From contig NZ_JOCF01000021.1 of assembly GCF_000720635.1 (NCBI RefSeq), positions 1 through 64,000 of the forward strand: a stretch of DNA of 64,000 bases, in the 5' to 3' direction. The stretch comes from Streptomyces sp. NRRL WC-3742. Its GTDB lineage: Bacteria > Actinomycetota > Actinomycetes > Streptomycetales > Streptomycetaceae. Positions 45,076 through 54,380 of this stretch are shown here, piece after piece. The notes beneath the pieces are model-generated. The model was not told the DNA's origin and ran no database searches. It saw only the letters and a list, made by a program, of their open reading frames with translations. Position numbers and translations under genes: made by a program. Numbering within the stretch: the stretch's first letter is position 1; each line of letters opens with the position of its first letter.

Positions 45076-46488
45076 TCAAGCCTCCGGGGCAAGCTGGGGG
45101 GTTGTGCCTGACAGGGGGTGTTCCCGCTCCCCGGCGGGGAGCGAACGGGCCGTGCCGTCGGAACGGCCCGTGGTGAGGGTTCGGGGCGCCGGGGCGGCCT
45201 TGGCGGCCGAACCGGCGGTGCTCTGTGACGTACCCGGTTCGGCGCCGGATCCGTCCTCGTCCGCGTCCTGGGTGGGCGCCTGGCCGGCGGGCAGCCGGAT
45301 GGTGAAGGTCGAGCCCTGGCCCTCCACGCTCCAGACCGAGACCGTGCCTCCGTGGGAGGCGGCGACGTGCTTGACGATGGACAGGCCCAGACCCGTGCCG
45401 CCGGTCTGGCGGGAGCGGGCCGGGTCGACCCGGTAGAAGCGCTCGAAGACCCGCTCGCGGTCCTTCTCCGAGATGCCGATGCCCTGGTCGGTGACCGAGA
45501 TCTCGATCAGCTCGCCGTCCGCCTCGCCGAGCGCGGCGGCGCTGGAGATGCGGCGGGTGGCGATGGCCACCCGGGTGCGCGGCGGGCTGTAGTTGACCGC
45601 GTTCTCGACCAGGTTGCCCAGGGCCGCGGCGAGCTGGCCGCGGTTGCCGTGCAGGTAGAGGCCCGCGATGCCGCCGGCCGCGATGAGGATCTGTTTGGCG
45701 GCGGCCTGCTGGCGGCAGCGGTCGATCGCCTCGGCGATCAGCTCGTCCACCGCGACCGGCTCCGCGTCGACCATCAGGCGGTCGTCCTGGACCCGGGAGA
45801 GGTCGATGATCTCCTGGACCAGGCTGGCCAGGCGGGTCGCCTCGATCTGCATCCGGCCGGCGAAGCGCTGCACGGCCTCCGGGTCGTCGGCCGCGTCGGC
45901 GACGGCCTCGGAGAGCAGCGACAGGGCGCCGACCGGGGTCTTGAGCTCGTGGCTGACGTTGGCGACGAAGTCGCGGCGGACGGCCTCCACGCGGCGGCGC
46001 TCGGTCTGGTCCTCGACCAGCACCAGCACCAGGCGGGAGCCCAGCGGGGCGACCCGGACGGAGACGGCGAGCGGCTCGGCCGCGCGGGCCGCGCCGGGGC
46101 GCGGCACCTCCAGCTCGACCTGGCGGATCTCGCCGTCCCGGCGGGTGGCGCGGGCCAGTGCGAGCATCTGGTCCACGGCGACCGCGCCGCCGCGGACCAG
46201 GCCCATCGCGTACGCCGCGGAGCTGGCCTTCACCACCTCGTCGCCCTCGCCCAGCACGATCGCGCAGGAGCGCAGCACGGAGAGCACGGTGTCGACCCCG
46301 GGGGGCAACGGTGCTTCGGGGTGGCCGGCGCCCAGGGGCTGGTGCCGACCGTGATGCCTGCCGCCGGTGCCGTTGTACCTGCCCCGGGCCTGCTCGCGTT
46401 CGCTCCAGCGGAAGGCGATGGAGGCGGTGAGGCCGACGCCGAGCCCGGCTATGGCGCAGGCAGCGGCGGCGGCCACGTTCACGTCCAT
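45076..46488 (-). CDS. phoR: PhoR sensor histidine kinase
   Basis: 470 residues. A single N-terminal membrane helix (about 4-26) is followed by a PAS-like region (about 65-155), HisKA with His180 (VSHELKTPVG), and HATPase_c (NLVENAVNYSP; DQGIGISEKD; GTGLGLSIVKH). The absence of a large extracytoplasmic domain is characteristic of actinobacterial PhoR, which is thought to read the Pst transporter through PhoU. The C-terminal 70 residues are low complexity. It is followed by phoP after 2 nt and is divergent from phoU. Confidence 0.95.
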   Translation of the reverse strand: MDVNVAAAAACAIAGLGVGLTASIAFRWSEREQARGRYNGTGGRHHGRHQPLGAGHPEAPLPPGVDTVLSVLRSCAIVLGEGDEVVKASSAAYAMGLVRGGAVAVDQMLALARATRRDGEIRQVELEVPRPGAARAAEPLAVSVRVAPLGSRLVLVLVEDQTERRRVEAVRRDFVANVSHELKTPVGALSLLSEAVADAADDPEAVQRFAGRMQIEATRLASLVQEIIDLSRVQDDRLMVDAEPVAVDELIAEAIDRCRQQAAAKQILIAAGGIAGLYLHGNRGQLAAALGNLVENAVNYSPPRTRVAIATRRISSAAALGEADGELIEISVTDQGIGISEKDRERVFERFYRVDPARSRQTGGTGLGLSIVKHVAASHGGTVSVWSVEGQGSTFTIRLPAGQAPTQDADEDGSGAEPGTSQSTAGSAAKAAPAPRTLTTGRSDGTARSLPAGEREHPLSGTTPQLAPEA

Positions 46489-46794
46489 GTGGCCAGCGTA
46501 AGCGCACGGCGCGGCCGCTCCCCAAGGGCTGGATCAAGGCATCGGCCGCGCGTTGCCGAGAATTCACCTCCACGTGGCTGTCGATTCACTGAACTGGCTG
46601 TGCCAGGTCGCCGGAACGACTGAGAGTTGGCCGTGCAGCCCGTGTGGGTCGAACGGTGCGCCGAACCGCGGGCACCGTCTCGGGGGTGCGCGTACCATGC
46701 GCGCACACCAGCAGCGGCCACCCGACCGATCCGACGACGATCGGACGGGCTGACCGGTCGGCACCGCCACCGACACAGCCACTGAGGAGAGATC
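46489..46794. other. phoR-phoU divergent promoter region
   Basis: A 306-bp region holding the promoters of both transcription units. It is moderately AT-rich and includes the PHO-box-like repeats described separately. GAGGAGAG precedes the phoU ATG. Confidence 0.5.
46562..46594 (+). promoter_or_regulatory. Candidate PHO box (PhoP-binding direct repeats)
   Basis: ATTCACC (46562-46568) and ATTCACT (46584-46590) are 22 bp apart, i.e. two 11-bp periods, matching spacing and core (GTTCACC) of Streptomyces PHO-box direct-repeat units; the middle unit is degenerate. Placement between phoR and phoU fits known autoregulation of this locus. Confidence 0.55.
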
Positions 46795-47484
46795 ATGCGC
46801 GACGCGTACCACGAGGAACTCGATGCGATCGGCGACAGCCTGGTCGAGATGGCCCGGCTCGTCGGCTCGGCCCTCGGCAGGGCCACCACCGCGCTCCTCG
46901 ACGCGGACCTGGCGCTGGCGGAGAGCGTGATCGCCGCCGACGAGAAGGTCAACGAGCTGCACCACGACCTCGAGAACCGGGCCATCGACCTGCTGGCCCG
47001 CCAGCAGCCGGTCGCCACCGACCTGCGGATCGTCGTCACCTCGCTGCGGATGAGCGCCGACCTGGAGCGGTGCGGCGACCTCGCCCGGCACGTCGCCAAG
47101 ATCGCCCGGATGCGCTACCCGGAGACGGCCGTCCCCGGCGACCTGCAGTCGACCGTCCTGGAGATGGGCCAGCTCGCCCAGCGCCTCGTCGCCAAGGCCG
47201 GCCTGGTCATCGCGACCAAGGACGTCGACAAGGCCCTGGAGATGGAGCAGGACGACGACGCCATCGACTCGCTGCACCGGGAGCTGCTCTCCCACCTGAT
47301 CGACGAGCGGTGGCACCACGGCATCGAGACCGCCGTGGACATCACCCTGGTCGGCCGCTACTACGAGCGCTTCGCGGACCACGCGGTCTCCGTCGCCAAG
47401 CGGGTCGTCTACCTGGTGACCGGCGAGCACGTGGCCGAGTTCGTGGCCGGGGCCGAGGCCGAGGCGGCGGCGCCCTCGGCGTGA
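46795..47484 (+). CDS. phoU: PhoU phosphate signalling protein
   Basis: 229-residue all-helical protein with two PhoU three-helix repeats (each carrying E/DxxxD-type metal-binding positions, e.g. ADLERCGDLARHVAKIA and YYERFADHAVSVAKRV). It dampens PhoR signalling when phosphate is plentiful. ATG at 46795 has GAGGAGAG 6 nt upstream. The gene is divergent from phoR-phoP with a PHO-box-like site between. An Ala/Glu-rich tail ends the protein. Confidence 0.96.
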   Translation: MRDAYHEELDAIGDSLVEMARLVGSALGRATTALLDADLALAESVIAADEKVNELHHDLENRAIDLLARQQPVATDLRIVVTSLRMSADLERCGDLARHVAKIARMRYPETAVPGDLQSTVLEMGQLAQRLVAKAGLVIATKDVDKALEMEQDDDAIDSLHRELLSHLIDERWHHGIETAVDITLVGRYYERFADHAVSVAKRVVYLVTGEHVAEFVAGAEAEAAAPSA

Positions 47485-47684
47485 GCCGGGCGGGCTGGGC
47501 TGGGCCTGGGCTGGGTGGGCCGGCTCGCACCTCGGAGGGTGAGTAAACCTGGGCCGGGGGGTGGTGCGGATGCACGGTGCCTCACGGGTTCCGCACCTGC
47601 GCGCCCGTTGACGCCCCTCCGATCGGCGGTTTCACTCGGAAAGCAGGCACCGAAGTGTGCCCGCCACGAGGAGGGAACAGTTCG

Positions 47685-47864
47685 ATGAAGGCCCACCCCA
47701 CCCGTCCTGCACCCGCCGCCGACCCCGTCGAGCCGCTCCCGCCGAAACTGCTCCCCGTCCTCGCCGCCGGTTGCGGCTGCGGCCCGGGCTGCGGCTGCGG
47801 CTGCCAGTCCGGCGCGCCCTGCCAGTGCGGCGGCGCCGACGGAGGCTGCTGCGGCGGCCACTGA
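47685..47864 (+). CDS. 59-residue Cys-rich, metallothionein-like protein
   Basis: The N-terminal half is Pro-rich (MKAHPTRPAPAADPVEPL); the C-terminal 33 residues hold nine Cys in a CGCGPGCGCGCQSGAPCQ-type pattern with a final CC and a terminal His. Such dense Cys-x-Cys spacing suggests binding of Cu, Zn or Cd ions, although Gly/Cys-rich sequences can also be disulphide-stabilised peptides. ATG at 47685 has GAGGAGGG 8-9 nt upstream, strong evidence of translation from here; a longer frame begins at 47577 without such support. A terminator follows. Confidence 0.75.
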   Translation: MKAHPTRPAPAADPVEPLPPKLLPVLAAGCGCGPGCGCGCQSGAPCQCGGADGGCCGGH

Positions 47865-47879
47865 GGAGTCCTGTGCCGG

Positions 47880-47911
47880 GTGCCCGGCCGTCCCTGCGGG
47901 CGGCCGGGCAC
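47880..47911. terminator. Terminator between Cys-rich gene and LPMO gene
   Basis: 11-bp stem (47880-47890 with 47901-47911) and 10-nt loop between convergent genes. Confidence 0.82.
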
Positions 47912-47939
47912 CGGTGCGCGTGGCGGGAGGCGTGGACCG

Positions 47940-48536
47940 TCAGAACTGGACGTCGGAGCAGGAGTAGAAGGCGTTGGCGGTGTCGGAGATCGTCCAGACC
48001 GCGACGATCACCTGGTGGCCGGTCCGCCCGCTCGGGAGAGTCGCGGCGTGGCTGAGCGTGCTGGGCACCTGGACGCCGCCGTACGGCGCGATCAGGAACG
48101 GCGTCAGGTCCAGGTTGGCCCGGGTGATCGGCTGGCCGGCGTCGTAGCCGGGCTTGGTCATGTAGTAGCGGAAGTCCGTGGTGGCGTGCCGGGCGGTGAA
48201 GCGCCAGGTGAAGGTGACCTGCTGGCCCGCCGTCACCTGGGTGGTCGGCCAGGCGCCGTTGTGCGGGTCGTCCAGCTCGGCGAAGCGGGCGTTGCCCCCG
48301 GCGCAGATGGTGCCGTCCGAGGGGCCGAGGCTCGGGAAGCCCTTGGGGCCCTCGACGCTCTGCGGCTCCCACTGGATGTCACCGCAGTCCCAGGGGACGC
48401 CCTGGACGTGCTCGTCGCAGAGCGCGGCTCGGCTCGGCGGCGTGGTGATGTACCCGTGGGCCTGCGCCGGGAAGGCGAGGGCCAACGGGACCGCCAGGGC
48501 GGCGACGACCGCCCCGACGACATGACGCTTGCGCAT
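47940..48536 (-). CDS. Secreted AA10 lytic polysaccharide monooxygenase (chitin-active type)
   Basis: 198 residues. A 26-residue Sec signal peptide ends in AQA, exposing His27 as the mature N-terminus; the copper histidine brace is completed by His117 (TARHATTDF). Conserved LPMO features include HGYITTPPSRAALC, two disulphide-type Cys pairs, and the penultimate aromatic region ending SDVQF. It oxidatively cleaves crystalline chitin (or cellulose); there is no extra binding module. ATG at 48536 has GGAGGAGC upstream. A DasR-like palindrome sits 143 bp upstream, suggesting control by N-acetylglucosamine or chitobiose. Confidence 0.95.
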   Translation of the reverse strand: MRKRHVVGAVVAALAVPLALAFPAQAHGYITTPPSRAALCDEHVQGVPWDCGDIQWEPQSVEGPKGFPSLGPSDGTICAGGNARFAELDDPHNGAWPTTQVTAGQQVTFTWRFTARHATTDFRYYMTKPGYDAGQPITRANLDLTPFLIAPYGGVQVPSTLSHAATLPSGRTGHQVIVAVWTISDTANAFYSCSDVQF

Positions 48537-48678
48537 GGTGCTCCTCCGTGGGGGTGGATGGAGTGTGCGCCGGGCGGCGTCCGCGCGCGTGGGGGTGCGC
48601 GACGGGAGGCGGCCCCGATCATTGGCATGCCTGTGCCAGCCCGGTGCCCCCAAGGTAGGAGTCCGGCCTTCCGCCGTC

Positions 48679-48694
48679 AATGGTCTGAACCATT
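48679..48694. promoter_or_regulatory. Candidate DasR-type operator upstream of the LPMO gene
   Basis: AATGGTCTGAACCATT, palindromic arms AATGGT/ACCATT around CTGA, resembling the DasR consensus. It shares the 12-bp core TGGTCTGAACCA with the reverse complement of the msiK site. Confidence 0.62.
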
Positions 48695-48760
48695 TTGCGG
48701 AGCCCAACTCGCCTCCCCATCAGGGAAGTTGACGGCCCACGAACGGCCCGGAAACGAACA

Positions 48761-48801
48761 ACGGCCCCCGATCCGCGCACCGGGCGCAGGTCGGGGGCCG
48801 T
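48761..48801 (-). terminator. gpmA terminator
   Basis: 11-bp stem (48761-48771 with 48791-48801), 19-nt loop, just after the gpmA stop on the minus strand. Confidence 0.72.
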
Positions 48802-48814
48802 GTCGGCGAGCGGG

Positions 48815-49573
48815 TTACTTCTTGCCCTGGTTCTTGACCGCCTCGATGGCGGAGGCGGCGGCCTCCGGGTCGAGGTAGCGGCCGCCCGGGGTGAGGGGCT
48901 TGAAGTCGGCGTCCAGCTCGTAGACGAGGGGGATGCCGGTGGGGATGTTCAGGCCGGCGATGGCCTCGTCGGAGATGCCGTCGAGGTGCTTGACCAGGGC
49001 GCGCAGGCTGTTGCCGTGGGCGGTGACCAGGACGGTCCTGCCGGCGGCGAGGTCGGGGACGATGGCGTCGTACCAGTACGGGAGCATCCGCTCGACGACG
49101 TCCTTGAGGCACTCGGTGCGCGGGCGCATCTCGCTCGGGAGCTCGGCGTAGCGCGCGTCGTGGGCCTGGGAGAACTCGGAGTCGTCGCCCAGGACCGGCG
49201 GCGGGGTGTCGTAGGAGCGGCGCCACAGCTGGAACTGCTCCTCGCCGAACTCGGCCAGGGTCTGGGCCTTGTCCTTGCCCTGGAGGGCGCCGTAGTGGCG
49301 CTCGTTCAGGCGCCAGCTGCGGGAGACCGGGATCCAGTGGCGGTCGGCCTTGTCCAGGGCGATCTGCGAGGTGCGGATGGCGCGGCGCAGCAGGGAGGTG
49401 TGCAGCACGTCGGGAAGCAGGTTCTCGGCGGCGAGCAGCTCGCCGCCGCGGGCCGCCTCCTTCTCACCCTTCTCGTTGAGGTCGACGTCGACCCAACCGG
49501 TGAACAGGTTCTTCTGGTTCCACTGGCTCTCGCCGTGACGGAGCAGGATGAGTCGGTACGTCGTGTCAGCCAT
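48815..49573 (-). CDS. gpmA: 2,3-bisphosphoglycerate-dependent phosphoglycerate mutase
   Basis: 252-residue glycolytic enzyme interconverting 3- and 2-phosphoglycerate. The phosphohistidine motif LRHGESQWN is near the N-terminus; the second catalytic histidine occurs in [15 protein letters not shown], and [11 protein letters not shown] is the family signature. Stand-alone gene with its own terminator. The ATG at 49573 begins [11 protein letters not shown], normal for the family. Confidence 0.97.
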   Translation of the reverse strand: MADTTYRLILLRHGESQWNQKNLFTGWVDVDLNEKGEKEAARGGELLAAENLLPDVLHTSLLRRAIRTSQIALDKADRHWIPVSRSWRLNERHYGALQGKDKAQTLAEFGEEQFQLWRRSYDTPPPVLGDDSEFSQAHDARYAELPSEMRPRTECLKDVVERMLPYWYDAIVPDLAAGRTVLVTAHGNSLRALVKHLDGISDEAIAGLNIPTGIPLVYELDADFKPLTPGGRYLDPEAAASAIEAVKNQGKK

Positions 49574-49675
49574 GGCGCCCAGCTTAGTGGAGGGCGAAAA
49601 AACACTGGTGGGCGTCTCACCTCGGCGAGTAATGTGTGCGCCGCGCCTCTGCCACTTACATTCTGGAGCCCCCAC

Positions 49676-51037
49676 ATGCTCGCCGCCCTCGCCTCCAATC
49701 CCCGTGTCCGAAGACTGGTCCGGGAGACGGTGGGCGGGCTGCCGCGCGAGTTCTGGTGGCTCTGGGTGAGCACGCTGGTGAACAAGCTCGGCGCGTTCGT
49801 GGTGACGTTCCTGGCGCTGTACCTGACCGTCGAGCGCGGGTACTCGGCCTCGTACGCGGGCCTGGTGGCCGCGCTGTTCGGGCTCGGCTCGGCGATCGCG
49901 GCGCTCGGCGCCGGCGTGCTGGCCGACCGGATCGGGCGCCGGCCCACGCTGGTCGCCGCCCAGCTCGGCACCGCGCTGTTCACGGTCGTGCTGGGCTTCA
50001 CCGACGGTCAGGTGGCGATCGCCGCGGTGGCCTTCCTGGTGGGCCTGTGCAACAACGCGACCAGGCCGCCCACTTCGGCGATCATCGCCGACCTCGTCCC
50101 GGCCGAGGACCGCGTCCGGGCGTACTCGCTGAACTACTGGGCGATCAACATCGGCTTCGGCCTCTCCGCCGCCGTCGCCGGGCTGATCGCCACCCACGGC
50201 TACCTCACGCTCTTCGTGCTGGACGCGCTGACCACGCTGATCTGCGCGGTGGTGATCTTCATCCGCATCCCGGAGACCAGGCCGGAGCCCGTCCCCGGGG
50301 CGGAGCGGGACGGCCCGGCCGAGCCGAAGGTCAGCCTGCTCACCGTGTTCCGGGACGCGCCGTTCATGGCGGTCGTCGGGCTCAACCTGCTGCTCGCCCT
50401 GATCTACCAGCAGGGCAGCACCACCCTGGCCGTCGACATGGGCGCCTCGGGCATCACCTCGACCGAGTACGGGCTGGTCATCGGCCTGAACGGGCTGCTG
50501 ATCGTGGTGCTGCAGATCCCGCTCACGCGGTGGATGGAGGGCCGCTCGCGCACCGCGCTCCTGATCGCCAGCTGCCTGGTCACCGGATGGGGCTTCGGGC
50601 TGGCGGCGCTGGCCGGCTCCTCGGCCTGGCTGTTCGCGCTCTCGGTGGCGGTCTGGACGGTCGGCGAGGTGCTGAACGCCCCGACCATGATGGGCCTGGT
50701 CTCCGAACTGGCGCCGACCCAGGCGCGCGGGCGCTACCAGGGCGTCTACTCGCTCTCCTGGTCGCTCGCCTCGTTCATCGGCCCGGCGGCCGGCGGGCTG
50801 GTGCTGGACCACGCCGGGCCGGGGGCGCTGTGGCTGGTGTGCGGGATCTGCGGCACCGTCGCGGCGCTCGGGCACGTGGCGCTGGGCCGCCGTACCAAGG
50901 CTGCGGCGGCGGCGCGGACCGGGTCGGTGACCGAGGTGGAGGCGACCGAGGTGGAGGCGACCGGGGTAGAGGCGACCGGGGTGGAGGCGCTCGAGGTGGA
51001 GGCGCCTGCGGCGGGGCCCGCGAAGGCCCGCGCCTGA
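49676..51037 (+). CDS. MFS transporter (12 TM) with repeat-containing tail
   Basis: 453-residue transporter. Helices from residue 27 on; the TM2-TM3 loop reads [16 protein letters not shown] (motif A-like), and [20 protein letters not shown] is typical of the MdtG/YceL-type exporter branch. The C-terminal tail carries five pentapeptide repeats ([10 protein letters not shown], encoded by a 15-bp DNA repeat at 50930-51004). Substrate unknown. The ATG at 49676 begins [14 protein letters not shown]. Its stop is 1 nt from the convergent YbjN gene stop. Confidence 0.9.
   Translation: MLAALASNPRVRRLVRETVGGLPREFWWLWVSTLVNKLGAFVVTFLALYLTVERGYSASYAGLVAALFGLGSAIAALGAGVLADRIGRRPTLVAAQLGTALFTVVLGFTDGQVAIAAVAFLVGLCNNATRPPTSAIIADLVPAEDRVRAYSLNYWAINIGFGLSAAVAGLIATHGYLTLFVLDALTTLICAVVIFIRIPETRPEPVPGAERDGPAEPKVSLLTVFRDAPFMAVVGLNLLLALIYQQGSTTLAVDMGASGITSTEYGLVIGLNGLLIVVLQIPLTRWMEGRSRTALLIASCLVTGWGFGLAALAGSSAWLFALSVAVWTVGEVLNAPTMMGLVSELAPTQARGRYQGVYSLSWSLASFIGPAAGGLVLDHAGPGALWLVCGICGTVAALGHVALGRRTKAAAAARTGSVTEVEATEVEATGVEATGVEALEVEAPAAGPAKARA
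50930..51004 (+). repeat. 15-bp tandem repeat in MFS C-terminus
   Basis: Five consecutive 15-nt units related to ACCGAGGTGGAGGCG, coding for a repeated T-(E/G)-V-E-A unit at the cytoplasmic end of the transporter. Prone to slippage expansion. Confidence 0.9.
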
Positions 51038-51038
51038 G

Positions 51039-51551
51039 TCACTCCCCCGCGGGGGCGGCGAGGTGGGAGAAGGCGGCCAGGTTGCGGGTGGACTCCCCGC
51101 GCTTGGTGCGCCACTCCCACTCGCGGCGGATCGCGGTGGCGAAGCCCAGCTCCAGCAGGGTGTTGAACGGCTCGTCGGCGTTCTCCAGCACCGCCCCGAG
51201 CAGCCGGTCCACGGCGTCCGGGGCGAGCGCCTCCAGCGGCAGGCGGCCCGCCAGGTAGACGTCGCCGAGCGGGTCGATCGCGTACGCGACGCCGTACATC
51301 CGGGTGTTGCGCTCCAGCAGCCAGCGGTAGACGGCCTCGTGGTTCTCGTCCGGGCGGCGGATCACGAAGGCGTTCACCGAGAGGCTGTGGTCTCCGACCC
51401 TCAGGGCGCAGGCGGTGTTCAGCTTGCGGGTGCCCGGGAGGGTCGCCACCAGGGTGTACGGGTCGGCGGCGGCCGGCTCCCAGGCCACCCCGGCCTCGTC
51501 CAGGGCGGTGCGCAGGAGGGTCAGGGCCTCGTCCTTGGTGCGGATTGCCAT
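51039..51551 (-). CDS. YbjN-domain protein
   Basis: 170 residues of the YbjN/type III secretion chaperone-like fold ([58 protein letters not shown]), typically around this size in actinobacteria. The role is uncertain; the fold suggests a protein-binding/chaperone function. ATG at 51551. It lies beside mshA on the same strand with 77 nt between, an association common in streptomycetes. Confidence 0.9.
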   Translation of the reverse strand: MAIRTKDEALTLLRTALDEAGVAWEPAAADPYTLVATLPGTRKLNTACALRVGDHSLSVNAFVIRRPDENHEAVYRWLLERNTRMYGVAYAIDPLGDVYLAGRLPLEALAPDAVDRLLGAVLENADEPFNTLLELGFATAIRREWEWRTKRGESTRNLAAFSHLAAPAGE

Positions 51552-51628
51552 GGGGGTGACGCTACTCGCCGGTACCGGCCCCGCGCACGGCGGCTCGGAC
51601 GAGTCGGTGGCTGGGACGAGACGGCGGC

Positions 51629-53005
51629 TCAGACGAGTCGGCGGCGGGCGACGGCCAGGCGGCCCGCCGGGCGGGCCAGGCTGCCGGCGTACACCTCGGC
51701 GGTGGTCGCCGCGGCCGCCCCCCAGCCGAAGCCCGCCGCGTGCCGGGCCGCCGCCGCGCCGCGCCGGGCCACCAGCTCGGGGTCGGTGACGTACGGCTCC
51801 AGCGCGTACGACCAGGCGTGCGGGTCGTGGCCGCCCACCAGCGTGCCGGACTCGCCGTCGCGCACCGCGACCGGCAGGCCCCCGACCGCCGCCGCGACCA
51901 CCGGGGTGCCGCACGCCTGCGCCTCCAGCGCCACCAGCCCGAAGGACTCGCTGTACGAGGGCATCACCAGGGCCGTCGCCGCGCGGTACCAGTCCGCGAG
52001 CCGGGTCTGGCCGACCGGCGGGTGGAAGCGCACCACGTCGCCGATGCCCAGCTGGGCGGCGAGCTTGTGCAGGCTCTCCGGCCGGGCCAGCCCCGTACCG
52101 GACGGGCCGCCCACCACCGGCACCACCAGGCGCTCGCGCAGCTCCGGGCGGCGCTCCAGCAGCGCCGCCACCGCGCGCAGCAGCACGTCCGGCGCCTTCA
52201 GCGGCTGGATGCGGCCGGCGAACAGCAGCACCGCGGCGTGCTGCGGCAGGCCCAGCCGGTCGCGGGCGGCGGCCCGGGCCTGCGGGCCACCGGGACGGAA
52301 GACGTCCAGGTTGACGCCCGGGTGCACGACGGCCAGCTGGTCCGGCCGGGCGGAGTAGTGCAGGGCCAGCTCGGCGGCCTCCTCGGTGGTGTTGGCGATC
52401 AGCCGGTCGGCCGCCTCCACCACCTGGGTCTCGCCGATCACCCGGGCCGCGGGCTCGGGCGTGTCCCCCTCGGCCAGGGCGGCGTTCTTGACCTTCGCCA
52501 TGGTGTGCATGGTGTGCACCAGCGGCACGCCCCAGCGCTGGGCGGCCAGCCAGCCGACCTGCCCGGAGAGCCAGTAGTGGGAGTGCACCAGGTCGTAGTG
52601 GCCGGGACGGTGGCCGGCCTCGGTGCGCAGCACCCCGTGGGTGAAGGCGCACAGCTGGGCGGGGAGGTCCTCCTTGAGGAGGCCCTCGTACGGCCCGGCG
52701 GTGACGTGCCGCACCAGGACGCCGGGGGCCAGCTCGACGGTGGGGGCGTCATCGGAGCAGATCGAGCGGGTGAAGACCTCGACCTCGATGTTCAGCTCGG
52801 CGAGGCGCTTGGCCAGCTCGACGATGTAGACGTTCATCCCGCCCGCGTCCCCGGTGCCGGGCTGGTGCAGCGGCGAGGTGTGGACGCTCAGCATGGCTAT
52901 GCGGCGCGGACGGCGGCGGCCCGGGACGAGCGACTGCAGCCGGGCACGGGCGGGCGTGCCGGGCGGCTGCGCGCGGCGTGCCGAACGGACGGGGTGCTGG
53001 ATCAC
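51629..53005 (-). CDS. mshA: D-inositol-3-phosphate glycosyltransferase MshA
   Basis: 458-residue GT4-family enzyme that transfers GlcNAc from UDP-GlcNAc to inositol 3-phosphate, the first step of mycothiol synthesis. The N-terminal [19 protein letters not shown] motif, [17 protein letters not shown] and the [19 protein letters not shown] nucleotide-binding segment are characteristic. GTG at 53005 ([11 protein letters not shown]) is chosen for its GAGGAGG about 10 nt upstream; the first 35 residues are a basic extension not needed for catalysis. Confidence 0.95.
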   Translation of the reverse strand: MIQHPVRSARRAQPPGTPARARLQSLVPGRRRPRRIAMLSVHTSPLHQPGTGDAGGMNVYIVELAKRLAELNIEVEVFTRSICSDDAPTVELAPGVLVRHVTAGPYEGLLKEDLPAQLCAFTHGVLRTEAGHRPGHYDLVHSHYWLSGQVGWLAAQRWGVPLVHTMHTMAKVKNAALAEGDTPEPAARVIGETQVVEAADRLIANTTEEAAELALHYSARPDQLAVVHPGVNLDVFRPGGPQARAAARDRLGLPQHAAVLLFAGRIQPLKAPDVLLRAVAALLERRPELRERLVVPVVGGPSGTGLARPESLHKLAAQLGIGDVVRFHPPVGQTRLADWYRAATALVMPSYSESFGLVALEAQACGTPVVAAAVGGLPVAVRDGESGTLVGGHDPHAWSYALEPYVTDPELVARRGAAAARHAAGFGWGAAAATTAEVYAGSLARPAGRLAVARRRLV

Positions 53006-53127
53006 CTGGCTGAATCCTCCTCGGGTGCGGCCCGTCTCGGCGCCCCGCGGACGGGGCCGGTGTGCGCTGCCCGTCCGGGCACACATCACCACCAGTGTGC
53101 CAACCACGTGCACGGCGTCCGGAATTC

Positions 53128-53173
53128 CCGGGGCGGGGGAGGAACTGCCGGGGTGGGGGAGGAACTGCCGGGG
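53128..53173. repeat. 20-bp tandem duplication upstream of the methyltransferase gene
   Basis: CCGGGG(C/T)GGGGGAGGAACTG occurs twice (53128-53147, 53148-53167), followed by a partial CCGGGG. It includes GGAGGAACTG, so it may duplicate a ribosome-binding-like sequence. Confidence 0.6.
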
Positions 53174-53219
53174 AGTGCGCGGGGCGGCCGGCCGAGGGAC
53201 ACGCCGTAGGCTGCTGGTC

Positions 53220-54053
53220 ATGGCCGCCACCTTCGATCCCGCTTCCGCCGTGCCCGCCCGGGGCCGGAGCGGGCGTCCGGTGGGGACGGTCACCAGGGGG
53301 ACCACCAACACCAACCGGCTGCGGCGGATGGACCGCTGGATCGCGTACACCCTGGGCCGTACGCTGCGCGCCGCCGAGCGGCCGCCGGTGGCGGTGGACC
53401 TCGGGTACGGGGCCGCGCCCTGGACGGCCGTGGAGCTGGCCGCGCGGCTGCGGGCGGTGCGGCCGGACGTGCGGGTGGTCGGGATCGAGATCGAGCCGGA
53501 GCGGGTCGCGGCGGCGCTGCCGTACGCCGAGCCGCCGCTGCTGACGTTCCGGCGCGGCGGGTTCGAGGTGCCGCTGGACGGCGGGGCGCCGGCGCAGCTG
53601 ATCCGGGCGGCCAACGTGCTGCGGCAGTACGAGGAGTCGGCGGTGGCCGGGGTGTGGGAGCGGCTCTGTTCCCGGCTCGCGCCCGGCGGGCTGCTGGTGG
53701 AGGGCACCTGCGACGAGATCGGGCGGCGGCACGTGTGGGTCGCGCTCGGGCCGGAGGGGCCCCGGACGGTGACCTTCGCGGCGCGGCTCGGCGGCCTGGT
53801 CCAGCCCTCCGACCTGGCCGAACGGCTGCCGAAGGCCCTGATCCACCACAACGTCCCGGGCCGCCCGGTACACGCCTTCCTGACGGACTTCGACCGGGCC
53901 TGGGCGGCGGCCGCGCCGTACGGGGCGTTCGGCGCCCGGCAGCGGTGGGTGGCTGCCTGCGTGGCGCTGGCGGGCAGCTGGCCGCTGGTGGACGCGCGGG
54001 GCCGGTGGCGCCAGGGCGAGGTCACCGTCCCCTGGTCGGCGCTGGCGCCGTAG
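53220..54053 (+). CDS. Class I SAM-dependent methyltransferase-like protein
   Basis: 277 residues. A Rossmann-like methyltransferase core is visible: motif [13 protein letters not shown] (about 57-68), strand 2 acidic [11 protein letters not shown], and a [16 protein letters not shown] motif-post-III region. A basic, disordered N-terminus (1-35) precedes it. It lies between divergent mshA and the PP2C gene. The target molecule cannot be inferred. The ATG at 53220 is the first start after the tandem duplication. Confidence 0.86.
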   Translation: MAATFDPASAVPARGRSGRPVGTVTRGTTNTNRLRRMDRWIAYTLGRTLRAAERPPVAVDLGYGAAPWTAVELAARLRAVRPDVRVVGIEIEPERVAAALPYAEPPLLTFRRGGFEVPLDGGAPAQLIRAANVLRQYEESAVAGVWERLCSRLAPGGLLVEGTCDEIGRRHVWVALGPEGPRTVTFAARLGGLVQPSDLAERLPKALIHHNVPGRPVHAFLTDFDRAWAAAAPYGAFGARQRWVAACVALAGSWPLVDARGRWRQGEVTVPWSALAP

Positions 54054-54380
54054 CCCGGCGGCGCGTTTCACTCGAACGAGTTATCGAATATCTCTGGCGC
54101 GTTGACGCCCCGGCGCGCCACCATGGACGCCACCGGGCGCGGCACAACCGCCGCTCGACGCTCGCCCTGCCCAGCCGCCCCACCGGTCACAGCCGCCACA
54201 CCCGTGCGCCCGCCGACACCGCCGGGCACCGGCGTGGCGATGACCACAACGGCGCGGTCGGCCAGAAGAATCCCCGGAGATCACGTTATGGTCGCGAGAA
54301 GTTCCCCGCCGCAGGGTGCCAGCCGGGCACTGCGGACGGACGCCGACCGTTACGCAGGCGGGGAAAGGGAGGAACCACCG
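54054..54380 (+). other. Leader region of the receiver-PP2C gene
   Basis: 327 bp between the methyltransferase stop and the PP2C start. It is AT-richer at its beginning (54060-54105). AGGGAGG (54366-54372) is the ribosome-binding site. I see no additional gene and no certain promoter. Confidence 0.4.

Noticed and set aside
47577..47684. Longer N-terminus for the Cys-rich protein
   Set aside because: The extension lacks a ribosome-binding site and coding character, whereas ATG 47685 has a strong GAGGAGGG.
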